64,000 nucleotides of DNA from Halalkalibacter suaedae (GTDB lineage Bacteria; Bacillota; Bacilli; Bacillales; Bacillaceae_D): the NCBI RefSeq assembly GCF_017939705.1, contig NZ_JAGKSQ010000005.1, positions 1-64,000 of the forward strand, given 5' to 3'. Below the pieces are notes generated by a model. That model had not been told where the DNA came from. It saw only the letters and a list, made by a program, of their open reading frames with translations, and did not search any database. The first letter of the stretch is position 1; each line of letters begins with the position of its first letter. Both the position numbers and the translations under genes were made by a program. Shown piece after piece: positions 16,238 through 23,927 of this stretch.

Positions 16238-16478
16238 TTTCGATCAGTTCCTTTGGTATAAGTGCCCATGTTTCTTTTAATGCTTGCTCAATGTCTTGCT
16301 CAAGCTTTTCGATTTCATTGTCAAGTTCTTCTGGTTTCACACCAAGTTCCTGCAGCTCTAGTAATAGCCTACTTTTTTGATTTTCGAGCTCTTCTAATTT
16401 AGCCTCTGCTCGGTAACGCATGTCACGTGCCTTATCAATTGCTTTTTTTATTTGTGCTATTTGCTGTTCTACAGTCAT
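16230..16478 (-). CDS. Small coiled-coil protein of the split SbcC/Rad50 module
   Basis: This 82-residue, highly charged protein is almost entirely alpha-helical heptad sequence, with a GVKPEEL turn near residue 46 that may mark a hairpin between two helices. The ATG at 16478 has AGGGGAGG seven bases upstream; earlier in-frame ATGs at 16484 and 16505 are too close to or upstream of that site. It begins 13 bp after the stop of the N-terminal ATPase half and overlaps the C-terminal half by 8 bp. I infer that it provides part of the returning coiled-coil arm or bridges the two halves. No catalytic motif is visible, and I do not recognise the family. Confidence 0.72.
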   Translation of the reverse strand: MTVEQQIAQIKKAIDKARDMRYRAEAKLEELENQKSRLLLELQELGVKPEELDNEIEKLEQDIEQALKETWALIPKELIENE

Positions 16479-16491
16479 CGTCATTCCTCCC

Positions 16492-17916
16492 CTATTTTGG
16501 GTCATGCTTGCAGATCGATTGACCACAAGTTGGACAAGACCCTTGTTCAATTAAATATTGTTGGAGCCGCTGTTCCTCTTCTTCTTGTTCATTTATTTGC
16601 AATTGAATATACCTTTTGCCATTTTCCATTCGCTTTTCATAATCACGTAGTTCGAGAAGCTTTGTTTGGAGCTCCAAATGTTTCTGGACCTTATTACTCA
16701 AACGCTCTTCATTTTTCATGACTACTTCAATTGAGGGTAGTTTCTCTGTTAAACGATCTATTTGACTACGTTGATTGACAATTTGTTGTAATTGACTTTT
16801 CACATTTGAAAGTTGCTTTAGTCTTTGGCGTTGAACGTTAATTGCCTCAATCGTCTCTTGATCTATTTCCTTTAAAAATAATGTTACTGCATTTTGATCA
16901 TGAGATTTCCTCTCTTCTTCATTGATTTCTTTCGATTGGGAATGTTTTAGTTTCAACGTTTTCATGAGACTTACTTGCTGTTGCAGCCATTCAAACTGTT
17001 GATTAGCTGTACTGATTTGGTCGGTTTTTTTGATCCATTGCATACAGACATTACTATTTTTTGTTAAATCCTTTTTTTGCTGAGCTTTTGAATCTAACAT
17101 TTTAAATCTAACAATCTTATTTTCCAATGAAAGCAGTTGTCGCTCCCATTGATCGACATTTTGGACGAGTTGTCTTCTTTTGGTGGTAAACTCTTCTTCT
17201 GTCTTTAATTCTAGTTTTTTAACTCTTAGTTGCTCTAGTGTTTTTTTTCGATCAACTAATTGAGTGATTGTCTTAATGTTTTCTTCTGTTAAGTTAAGTT
17301 TTTCTTTCATTTCAGGAACACTAGCATATGGTTGGAGTTCTTCTTTCAAAGAATCGACTGCTTCTTGTTCACGTTTCATTCGCTGATTTAATTGTGAAAC
17401 ATCCTTAGTCGTTTCACGAATAGCCATATCTAAAAAATGAGCACCACTTATTCGACCAAGTGTCTTTGCTCGAACCGAACTTGTTTGTTCAAGCAAAAAT
17501 GGTCCATCAAGCTGCTGTGATAAATGAATCGAGAGCTCATGATCTGTATCGATTCGCATATGCCCCATTCCATGTGCTTCTAATACCTCAATCGGTACAT
17601 GAATCCCAAATCCTTCAAGAATGAGGTCCTCCTTCTCAGGCTGTCTAATTGTATAACGATTCTTTGATGACGTACGCTCCCTACTTATTTCGGTTCCGTT
17701 ATCAAATGTCACTGTCACTCGAACAAAATCACCAGACACCCGGATAAAGTCCGTTCCTCTCGGCTGATTATATAAAGCCCAGCGAATCCCTCTTAAAACA
17801 GCTGTTTTACCACTGTCAGATTGACCGACCAACACATTTAACCCTTTGTCAAATTCAATATAGCTATCTAAATGTGATTGAAAGTTCTCTAATCTAACTG
17901 AATGGATATTAGTCAT
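16492..17916 (-). CDS. Split SbcC/Rad50-type ATPase, N-terminal half with terminal zinc hook
   Basis: This 474-residue protein opens with an SMC/Rad50-type N-lobe: VRLENFQSH, a Walker A P-loop GQSDSGKT (31-38) and RWALYNQPRGTDFI. A coiled coil spans roughly residues 165-458, and the protein ends ten residues after a zinc-hook-like CPTC (461-464). In ordinary SbcC/Rad50 the hook is central and the chain returns to a C-terminal lobe; here the chain stops at the hook and the C-lobe is a separate gene. The ATG at 17916 (ATGACTAA) overlaps the phosphoesterase stop by 8 bp and has GGAAGG/GGAG upstream; an ATG three codons earlier lies on the ribosome binding site itself. The ATP-binding role is confident; the split assembly is inference. 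Confidence 0.82.
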   Translation of the reverse strand: MTNIHSVRLENFQSHLDSYIEFDKGLNVLVGQSDSGKTAVLRGIRWALYNQPRGTDFIRVSGDFVRVTVTFDNGTEISRERTSSKNRYTIRQPEKEDLILEGFGIHVPIEVLEAHGMGHMRIDTDHELSIHLSQQLDGPFLLEQTSSVRAKTLGRISGAHFLDMAIRETTKDVSQLNQRMKREQEAVDSLKEELQPYASVPEMKEKLNLTEENIKTITQLVDRKKTLEQLRVKKLELKTEEEFTTKRRQLVQNVDQWERQLLSLENKIVRFKMLDSKAQQKKDLTKNSNVCMQWIKKTDQISTANQQFEWLQQQVSLMKTLKLKHSQSKEINEEERKSHDQNAVTLFLKEIDQETIEAINVQRQRLKQLSNVKSQLQQIVNQRSQIDRLTEKLPSIEVVMKNEERLSNKVQKHLELQTKLLELRDYEKRMENGKRYIQLQINEQEEEEQRLQQYLIEQGSCPTCGQSICKHDPK

Positions 17917-18895
17917 AATCTCCATCCTTCCATTGCTCCTGGATCACGGTCATCCTTCTAAGAGCTTCTTGTTTCACTTTCTCTTCTACCTCTTTAAGCG
18001 AAGCAATCTCTTGAATAATATCAGCCATTTGTAATGTTTGAAACTGTGATGATGCTTTAATTTGTTGAACAAAGCTATGCAATTTCTCTTCCTGATGAAC
18101 AGCCTTTTCTAAAAATGTACGGTCGAGGACATCATCCCCTTTTTTAGCACATTTGATGTATCTCTCTTCTAACGAAATTCCTGCCTTCGTTACATTCCCT
18201 ATGATTACCTTTGGCATTCTACTAATCTCAGACCAGTGATTATTTACTCTGCTTAAAGCCCCAGGATTACAGATAAACTTTCCATTACGCTCTTTAATCC
18301 CAAATCCACCATGATAATGTCCAGTTAGGATAATATCTGCAGGGGTTCCCCAAATATGATCAATTATTGTATGGGCAACACCTTCTGGCAATGCTTTCTC
18401 TACAAGCATACTATGAACAATATGAATGAGTACATCTGCATTGGTCTCATTACTAGGGTAATAGTCTAGCTTAGGGTCTCTTTGGTCTAAATCATAATGG
18501 TAGGGCTGTCCACTAATTTGAACTCTTACCTCATCTTCAAACAATAGTGGGTTATGCGGCCCAATTACATTCATCACACCAAATGAATCCATTAACCCTA
18601 GCATTGTTCTAGAAATGGTTTCTGGATTATGTCCAAACGTATCATGATTTCCGGCTACGACGTATATAGGCATTTGTGCTTTTTTAAAGATTTTTGCAAA
18701 CTGTCCCACAACATTCGGAGATAGATCTGGTCGATCAAACACATCCCCTCCATGTAATAGTAGGTCAACTCTTTCTTCATTCGCTATGTCAACGACCTCA
18801 TTAATTTTTTCTTTTAATGTATCAACATAGACATCTAAGCGATTCTTAGGGGTTGTTCCTCTTATATGGGTGTCAGTAACATATAAAAATTTCAT
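17909..18895 (-). CDS. SbcD/Mre11-type DNA repair phosphoesterase
   Basis: This 328-residue calcineurin-like phosphoesterase resembles SbcD/Mre11/T4 gp47 nucleases. All metal-ligand motifs are present: DTH (8-10), GGD (49-51), GNHD (82-85), HS (161-162) and GHYHG (192-196). The C-terminal 90 residues are helical and could be the ATPase-binding tail. It is the first of four coupled genes that make a nuclease plus three-part ATPase. The ATG at 18895 was preferred over a GTG four codons upstream because GAGAGGTGG lies eight bases before the ATG and MKFLYVTDTH is the family-like N-terminus. It follows recA, with only a hairpin between. Confidence 0.85.
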   Translation of the reverse strand: MKFLYVTDTHIRGTTPKNRLDVYVDTLKEKINEVVDIANEERVDLLLHGGDVFDRPDLSPNVVGQFAKIFKKAQMPIYVVAGNHDTFGHNPETISRTMLGLMDSFGVMNVIGPHNPLLFEDEVRVQISGQPYHYDLDQRDPKLDYYPSNETNADVLIHIVHSMLVEKALPEGVAHTIIDHIWGTPADIILTGHYHGGFGIKERNGKFICNPGALSRVNNHWSEISRMPKVIIGNVTKAGISLEERYIKCAKKGDDVLDRTFLEKAVHQEEKLHSFVQQIKASSQFQTLQMADIIQEIASLKEVEEKVKQEALRRMTVIQEQWKDGDYD

Positions 18896-18917
18896 TTTGC
18901 CTACCACCTCTCAAACC

Positions 18918-18948
18918 TGAAAAGAATAAGCACCTAAGGTGCTTATTC
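18918..18948 (-). terminator. Terminator/attenuator hairpin between recA and the SbcCD-like module
   Basis: Arms 18924-18935 and 18937-18948 are perfect 12-bp complements around one base. On the minus strand the stem is followed by TTTT then CAGG, a short U-tract. I find no promoter between this hairpin and the phosphoesterase start, so some read-through from recA would be needed to express the module. Confidence 0.7.
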
Positions 18949-18965
18949 TCTCATTGAAGATCTAT

Positions 18966-20015
18966 TTATTTTAAGTCGAATGGAATATCTTCTATTTCTT
19001 CTTCCGTTGCAGCAGCCACTTGAATCTCACCATTTAAGCCATGGTGATCACGAATTAACGTCTCAATTTGCTCTGTTAATTCTTTATTCTCTTTTAGGAA
19101 CTGCTTAGAATTCTCACGACCTTGACCAAGTCTTTCTTCGTTAAAGGAATACCATGCTCCACTTTTTTGTACGATATCAAGTTCAGAAGCAATATCTAAA
19201 ATAGACCCTTCTCGAGAAATCCCTTCTCCGTACATAATATCTACTTCGGCAACTTTAAAAGGAGGAGCAACTTTATTTTTAACGACCTTAATTTTGGTTT
19301 TGTTACCAACCATGTCATTTCCTTGCTTCAATGTCTCTGCACGGCGAACTTCTAATCTAACAGAAGAATAGAACTTTAATGCACGACCACCAGGCGTTGT
19401 TTCAGGGTTACCAAACATAACTCCAACTTTTTCACGAATTTGGTTAATGAAAATAGCAATAGTCTTAGATTTATTTATCGCACCAGAAAGCTTACGAAGA
19501 GCTTGTGACATTAGACGCGCTTGTAAACCAACATGACTGTCACCCATATCTCCTTCAATCTCAGCTTTAGGAACAAGGGCCGCGACACTATCAATAACAA
19601 TCATATCAACAGCACCACTACGTACTAATGCTTCAGCAATCTCTAAAGCTTGTTCACCCGTATCTGGCTGTGAAAGAAGTAATTCATCAATATTAACTCC
19701 AAGCTTTTGTGCATAAACGGGATCAAGTGCATGCTCTGCATCAATAAATGCGGCTTGTCCACCTTGACGTTGAATTTCTGCAATCGCATGAAGAGTTACT
19801 GTTGTTTTACCAGAAGATTCTGGACCATAAACCTCAATAACACGTCCTTTTGGATACCCACCCACACCAAGAGCGATGTCTAGAGCAAGTGCACCTGTAG
19901 AAACAGTCGAAACTCGTTGATCTGTTTGTTCACCTAGCTTCATAATTGAACCTTTACCAAATTGCTTTTCGATTTGACGCAGGGCCATCTCAAGGGCTGC
20001 CTTACGATCACTCAT
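18966..20015 (-). CDS. recA: Recombinase RecA
   Basis: RecA catalyses homologous strand exchange and triggers LexA self-cleavage in the SOS response. The 349-residue product starts [14 protein letters not shown], with Walker A GPESSGKT (64-71), the [22 protein letters not shown] loop-2 region and a short acidic tail. The ATG at 20015 follows GAGGAGAG; the ORF could extend 21 codons upstream, but that segment lies in the leader just after the promoter and has no RecA similarity. It has a sigma-A promoter at 20092-20120 and a LexA box at 20130-20143, so it is separately regulated from the upstream helicase and cinA. Confidence 0.99.
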   Translation of the reverse strand: MSDRKAALEMALRQIEKQFGKGSIMKLGEQTDQRVSTVSTGALALDIALGVGGYPKGRVIEVYGPESSGKTTVTLHAIAEIQRQGGQAAFIDAEHALDPVYAQKLGVNIDELLLSQPDTGEQALEIAEALVRSGAVDMIVIDSVAALVPKAEIEGDMGDSHVGLQARLMSQALRKLSGAINKSKTIAIFINQIREKVGVMFGNPETTPGGRALKFYSSVRLEVRRAETLKQGNDMVGNKTKIKVVKNKVAPPFKVAEVDIMYGEGISREGSILDIASELDIVQKSGAWYSFNEERLGQGRENSKQFLKENKELTEQIETLIRDHHGLNGEIQVAAATEEEIEDIPFDLK

Positions 20016-20091
20016 ATTAAATCTCTCCTCTATAATTACATAATCTTGTTTATATAAATTGGATAAAAAGCGAATCATTTATTTCTTCTCT

Positions 20092-20120
20092 ATCATACCT
20101 TGTTTCATCGCTTTTGCCAA
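20092..20120 (-). promoter_or_regulatory. Sigma-A promoter of recA
   Basis: On the minus strand, TTGGCA (20115-20120) and TATGAT (20092-20097) are separated by 17 bases. Transcription would start near 20085, giving a leader of about 70 nt. The LexA box lies 9 bp upstream of the -35. Confidence 0.88.
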
Positions 20121-20129
20121 TAGTTTTTA

Positions 20130-20143
20130 CGAACATTTATTCG
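20130..20143 (-). promoter_or_regulatory. LexA (DinR) operator upstream of recA
   Basis: The minus strand reads CGAATAAATGTTCG, which matches the Bacillus SOS box CGAACnnnnGTTCG at 9 of 10 fixed bases. It sits immediately upstream of the recA -35 box. LexA bound here would repress recA and possibly the downstream split ATPase module. Confidence 0.85.
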
Positions 20144-20182
20144 CTATTTTATTTTCATTAGAGAGAAACGGACAATGATGAG

Positions 20183-20222
20183 TTTAAAAAGGTCTCAAAA
20201 GGCTTATAATAGCCTTTTGAGA
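20183..20222 (-). terminator. Intrinsic terminator after the DEAD-box helicase gene
   Basis: Perfect 12-bp arms (20193-20204 and 20211-20222) flank a 6-base loop; the minus strand continues CCTTTTTAAA. It ends the pgsA-cinA-helicase unit before the recA promoter. Confidence 0.8.
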
Positions 20223-20252
20223 AATTAAATGATAGGTGTAGAGTGGAAGGAT

Positions 20253-21881
20253 TTATTTAGTCGTAGGACGGGAAGGACGAGCAGGAGATGCACTTCGATC
20301 ACGTTTCGGTCGTGGTTTTGCAGGTTCTAAATTCACTCGTGCTCCATTTAACCTTGAATAACGTAGTGCCTCATAGACAAAAGGAGCAGCTTCTTCAGGA
20401 ACCTCAATAAAAGTAAAATTTTCAAATATATCAATTTTGCCAATTGAATTCGCTGGAATTCCTACCATTTCAGATATTTCATCAATCATAATTTTTGGTG
20501 TGAGGTTAACATTTCTTCCGACATTAATAAAGAAACGAACCATCCCTTTTGCTGCACCAGTTTCACCGAATTGATAACCCGCTTCTTCTGATGAGGTATC
20601 CGTCGAAAAATTCATCTTTAACAATGCTGCAACAACCTCTTCTGGGGAGTGTTCCTTAAGAACTTCTTCCACAAGTGGTGCAAATAATTCTTTTTCCTTG
20701 TCATCACTTGCAATCTGATCGGAAATCAGTTTCTTCCAAGCACTCTGCTGCTTTTCAACTACTTCCTCGATTGTTGGAACTTCTTGTGAAGGAATGCTCA
20801 TTTTGATTTCATTTTCTATTGAACGAAGATGCTTCATTTCACGCGGTGTCACAAGCGTTAATGCTAAGCCCTTCCGTCCTGCTCGACCAGTACGACCAAT
20901 TCTGTGAACATAGCTTTCTGGGTCTTGCGGAATGTCGTAGTTAATAACATGGGAGACATTCTCAACATCAATTCCACGAGCAGCTACATCAGTTGCAATT
21001 AAAAATTCAATCGATGAATCTCGGAACTTCTTCATCACTGAGTCTCTTTGTGATTGAGTTAAATCACCATGTAGCCCGTCTGCTAAATAGCCCCGTGCCT
21101 GTAATGCCTCAGTAAGCTCTGCAACACCTTTTTTAGTTCGACAAAATAATATCCCAAGATCGATGTCCTCACTGTCAATAATCCGGCAAAGAGAATCTAC
21201 CTTATTACGTTCTAACACTTTGAAGTACATTTGATTAATTAATGGTGCTGTTACTTCACCTTTGTTGATTGTGACCATTTTCGGTGAAGACATGTAGCGA
21301 TTAGACAGTTTCTTAATTGCTGGTGGCATTGTTGCCGAAAAAAGTAATGTTTGACGATCTTTATTAACTTGACGAAGAATCATCTCAATATCATCAACAA
21401 AACCCATATCAAGCATTTCATCTGCTTCATCAAGGACGATTGTATGAACTTGGTCGAGTTGTAATGTTTTCCTACGTAAATGATCAAGAATTCGACCCGG
21501 TGTTCCAATTACAACTTGAACCCCTTGCTTTAATGCTTTTATTTGGTGGCCAATTGACTGTCCACCGTAAATCGGTAGAGAACGGATACTTTTATGAACA
21601 GAAAGCTTTTGAAGCTCTCCAGATACTTGAATAGCCAGCTCTCTCGTCGGAGTAAGAATAAGAGCTTGAACGAAGCGTTCTGAAGTAACTTTATCAACGA
21701 CAGGGATTCCAAATGCAGCCGTTTTACCTGTACCTGTTTGCGCCTGTCCAATAACGTCTCCCCCTTCAAGTATGACAGGAATAGCTTTTTCTTGAATCGG
21801 AGAGGGTTCTTCAAATCCCATGTCTTTAATTGCACGTTTAATTGGTTCTGATATTTGAAAATCATTAAAATACATTGTCAT
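20253..21881 (-). CDS. DEAD-box RNA helicase with DbpA-type RNA-binding domain
   Basis: This 542-residue ATP-dependent RNA helicase has the Q motif (F-x-x-x-x-PSPIQ), Walker A AQTGTGKT (47-54), VLDEADEML, LFSATMPP and HRIGRTGRAG, then a linker and a C-terminal DbpA/CsdA-type RNA-binding domain (about 445-520, MVRFFINVGRNVNLTP...). It ends in a basic Arg/Pro/Ser tail. The family acts in ribosome assembly, RNA decay and cold adaptation. The ATG overlaps the cinA stop (ATGA), so it is translationally coupled. In B. subtilis cinA lies next to recA, so this gene is an insertion in the conserved order. Which of the cshA/deaD/dbpA paralogues it represents is unclear. Confidence 0.9.
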   Translation of the reverse strand: MTMYFNDFQISEPIKRAIKDMGFEEPSPIQEKAIPVILEGGDVIGQAQTGTGKTAAFGIPVVDKVTSERFVQALILTPTRELAIQVSGELQKLSVHKSIRSLPIYGGQSIGHQIKALKQGVQVVIGTPGRILDHLRRKTLQLDQVHTIVLDEADEMLDMGFVDDIEMILRQVNKDRQTLLFSATMPPAIKKLSNRYMSSPKMVTINKGEVTAPLINQMYFKVLERNKVDSLCRIIDSEDIDLGILFCRTKKGVAELTEALQARGYLADGLHGDLTQSQRDSVMKKFRDSSIEFLIATDVAARGIDVENVSHVINYDIPQDPESYVHRIGRTGRAGRKGLALTLVTPREMKHLRSIENEIKMSIPSQEVPTIEEVVEKQQSAWKKLISDQIASDDKEKELFAPLVEEVLKEHSPEEVVAALLKMNFSTDTSSEEAGYQFGETGAAKGMVRFFINVGRNVNLTPKIMIDEISEMVGIPANSIGKIDIFENFTFIEVPEEAAPFVYEALRYSRLNGARVNLEPAKPRPKRDRSASPARPSRPTTK

Positions 21882-23128
21882 TCTGTTTTATTCCACCTTT
21901 TCAATTCGTTCAACAAATAAAAACAACCATATTTCACAGCTCTTTCAGTTATTGCTTTACGATTCCCAGGTAATGATAATTTGAAAGATATAGGCTCATG
22001 ACCAATTCCAGCAATTCCAATATATATATCGCCAACTGGTTGATTTTCCTGTTGTGTTGGACCAGCAACACCTGTAAAGCTAATACCAAGAGATGTCCCA
22101 CATTGAGCTCTGACACAGCTTGCCATTTCTTTTGCACATTGGTGACTAATCACACCAAACTGATCAATCGTTTCTTTTGAAACCCCTAATACTTTTCGTT
22201 TTAATTCACTTGAATAAGAAACGATCGCACCTGAAAACACTGTTGATGCTCCAGGAAAGAGACTCAATTGATGTGAAAAAAGACCACCAGTAAAACTTTC
22301 TGCTGATGATATCGTACAGCCTTTTTCCTCTAATTGCAAAAATACTTGCTCAAACAACGTCGTCTCGCCATATCCATAAAAATATTGACCAACCCTTGCT
22401 TGAATCTGTTTTTCTGTTTCGTCTAAAAGACGCAATTGCTCTACCTTATTCGAGTGCTTAGCGGTTAAACGTAACGTCACTTCGCCATCCCCAGCTAATG
22501 GAGCTATTGTTGGGTTTGTCTGAAGGTCAATCAAATCAATAATATCTGTTTCAAGTTGAGATTCACCAATACCAAAAAAGCGTAAAACCCTTGAGTTAAT
22601 AGAAGTTTGGTCATCAACTTTCGAAAGTAATGGAAGTAGTTCATGTCTACACATTGGCTCCATTTCTTTAGGTGGACCAGGAAGTAAGACAATTGTTTTT
22701 GAACCAAATGTTACTAGCATACCTGGTGCCATTCCAAAATGATTTGGAAGCACGCGACTCCCTTCAATAACAAGAGCTTGTTTCTTATTATTTTCCGACA
22801 TTACTTTGTTACGCTTACGAAAATAGTCTTCAATAAAGTGAAGAGATGGTTCATCATAGATTAATTTCTCTCCAATTATTGAAGCAATTGTTTCTTTTGT
22901 TAAATCGTCTTTTGTTGGACCCAATCCGCCTGTAAAAATTAATAAATCAGATCGTTCAAACGCTTGATGCACTATATCAGTTAATCTTTCTTTATTATCT
23001 CCTACAGAGGTTTGATAGAATACATTTACACCAATTGTTGCCAATTCCTTTGAAATAAAAGCTGCATTGGAATTAACAATTTGTCCGAGTAAAAGCTCAG
23101 ATCCAACAGAAATGATTTCTGCATTCAT
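21878..23128 (-). CDS. cinA: CinA family protein (competence/damage-inducible, nicotinamide-nucleotide amidase type)
   Basis: The 416-residue protein has an N-terminal MoCF/COG1058 domain (about 1-170; SVGSELLLGQIVNSNAAFISKELA, FTGGLGPTKDD) and a C-terminal CinA amidase domain (about 255-410; SAESFTGGLFSHQLS, GVAGPTQQENQPVG). Related CinA/PncC proteins deamidate NMN in pyridine-nucleotide salvage, while the N-terminal domain resembles ADP-ribose/FAD pyrophosphatases. It starts 15 bp after pgsA and overlaps the helicase by 4 bp, so it is in the pgsA operon. Bacillus cinA is linked to recA and competence; here the helicase separates them. Confidence 0.95.
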   Translation of the reverse strand: MNAEIISVGSELLLGQIVNSNAAFISKELATIGVNVFYQTSVGDNKERLTDIVHQAFERSDLLIFTGGLGPTKDDLTKETIASIIGEKLIYDEPSLHFIEDYFRKRNKVMSENNKKQALVIEGSRVLPNHFGMAPGMLVTFGSKTIVLLPGPPKEMEPMCRHELLPLLSKVDDQTSINSRVLRFFGIGESQLETDIIDLIDLQTNPTIAPLAGDGEVTLRLTAKHSNKVEQLRLLDETEKQIQARVGQYFYGYGETTLFEQVFLQLEEKGCTISSAESFTGGLFSHQLSLFPGASTVFSGAIVSYSSELKRKVLGVSKETIDQFGVISHQCAKEMASCVRAQCGTSLGISFTGVAGPTQQENQPVGDIYIGIAGIGHEPISFKLSLPGNRKAITERAVKYGCFYLLNELKRWNKTE

Positions 23129-23143
23129 CTGATCAACCGCCTA

Positions 23144-23722
23144 TTATTTTGATTTTAACAGAATATGTTTGTTTTTTTGAAAATAATCAACACCAGATAA
23201 TACTGTTAAGATTGTCGCAATCCAAATTGTGATCATATCAAATGGTAAAGAAATTGCTTGAAATGGCCAATTATGTAACAAAAGTGCTGAGATAGCAACA
23301 ATTTGTGCCACCGTTTTTAATTTTCCTAACTGACTTGCCGCAATTACTTCACCGTCACCTGCTGCAATAAGTCGAATACCAGTTACTGCAAACTCTCGAC
23401 TAATAATGATAATGGCAATCCAAGCAGGTAATAATTGTAATTGAACAAGAGCGATTAACGCAGCTGTGATTAACAATTTATCTGCAAGTGGATCTAGAAA
23501 TTTCCCGAAATTAGTAATAAGATTTAACTTTCTTGCATAATACCCATCGAGCCAATCAGTCGCAGCAGCAAAAATAAAAATTAGTGCCCCAATCAGATGA
23601 GCTAAGGGTAATGTTGTTCCAAGGAAGTTAATGTCACCAAAAGGAAAAGGTACTAGCATGAAGATCATAAATAATGGAATAAGAAAAATACGTGAAATGG
23701 TAATTTTGTTAGGTAAATTCAA
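23144..23722 (-). CDS. pgsA: CDP-diacylglycerol-glycerol-3-phosphate phosphatidyltransferase PgsA
   Basis: PgsA makes phosphatidylglycerol phosphate, the committed step to phosphatidylglycerol and cardiolipin, in the membrane. The protein has several transmembrane segments and the CDP-alcohol phosphotransferase signature in DGYYARKLNLITNFGKFLDP, continuing LAD (pattern DG-AR-G-D-D). I chose the TTG at 23722, giving MNLPNKITISRIFL and 192 residues (B. subtilis 193), because GAGAGGG lies six bases upstream. The longer ORF begins with another TTG six codons earlier that would place the ribosome binding site inside the gene. It is the first gene of pgsA-cinA-helicase. Confidence 0.95.
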   Translation of the reverse strand: MNLPNKITISRIFLIPLFMIFMLVPFPFGDINFLGTTLPLAHLIGALIFIFAAATDWLDGYYARKLNLITNFGKFLDPLADKLLITAALIALVQLQLLPAWIAIIIISREFAVTGIRLIAAGDGEVIAASQLGKLKTVAQIVAISALLLHNWPFQAISLPFDMITIWIATILTVLSGVDYFQKNKHILLKSK

Positions 23723-23770
23723 GTGAGTCCCTCTCTTCAAAACGAATTAATTACATGAAGCATTATACTC

Positions 23771-23779
23771 ATTGTATCA
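23771..23779 (-). promoter_or_regulatory. Possible extended -10 promoter of pgsA
   Basis: The minus strand reads TGATACAAT about 50 bp before the pgsA start; a second TATAAT lies ten bases further on. No good -35 accompanies either. It lies after the rodZ terminator, where a promoter is expected. Confidence 0.4.
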
Positions 23780-23863
23780 TATTTATAAGTTGATTAATAA
23801 ATATCAAAGCTAACTTAATAATAACAGAACCGTATCTCTTTTCTATTTATAATGCCTATACCC

Positions 23864-23911
23864 GAAATAAAAGGCTGCTAAGCAAGGAATTATACCTTTC
23901 TCAACAGCCTA
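23864..23911 (-). terminator. Intrinsic terminator after rodZ
   Basis: Two 16-base arms (23872-23887 and 23895-23910) pair with two G-U pairs and one mismatch around a 7-base loop; the minus strand continues TTTATTTC. It lies 17 bp after the rodZ stop. Confidence 0.82.
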
Positions 23912-23927
23912 GAACTTGAAATATTAA

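Noticed and set aside
15566-17916. The three ATPase genes as one SbcC gene broken by two frameshifts
   Set aside because: The three ORFs are in three different frames, but each has its own start codon at ideal distance from a ribosome binding site or in an 8-bp coupled overlap. The first ends cleanly just after a zinc-hook motif, and all motifs are intact. A broken allele cannot be excluded without relatives, but separate genes fit better.
20016-20078. A 21-residue N-terminal extension of RecA
   Set aside because: It lies just downstream of the promoter, and the ATG at 20015 with GAGGAGAG gives the standard RecA N-terminus.
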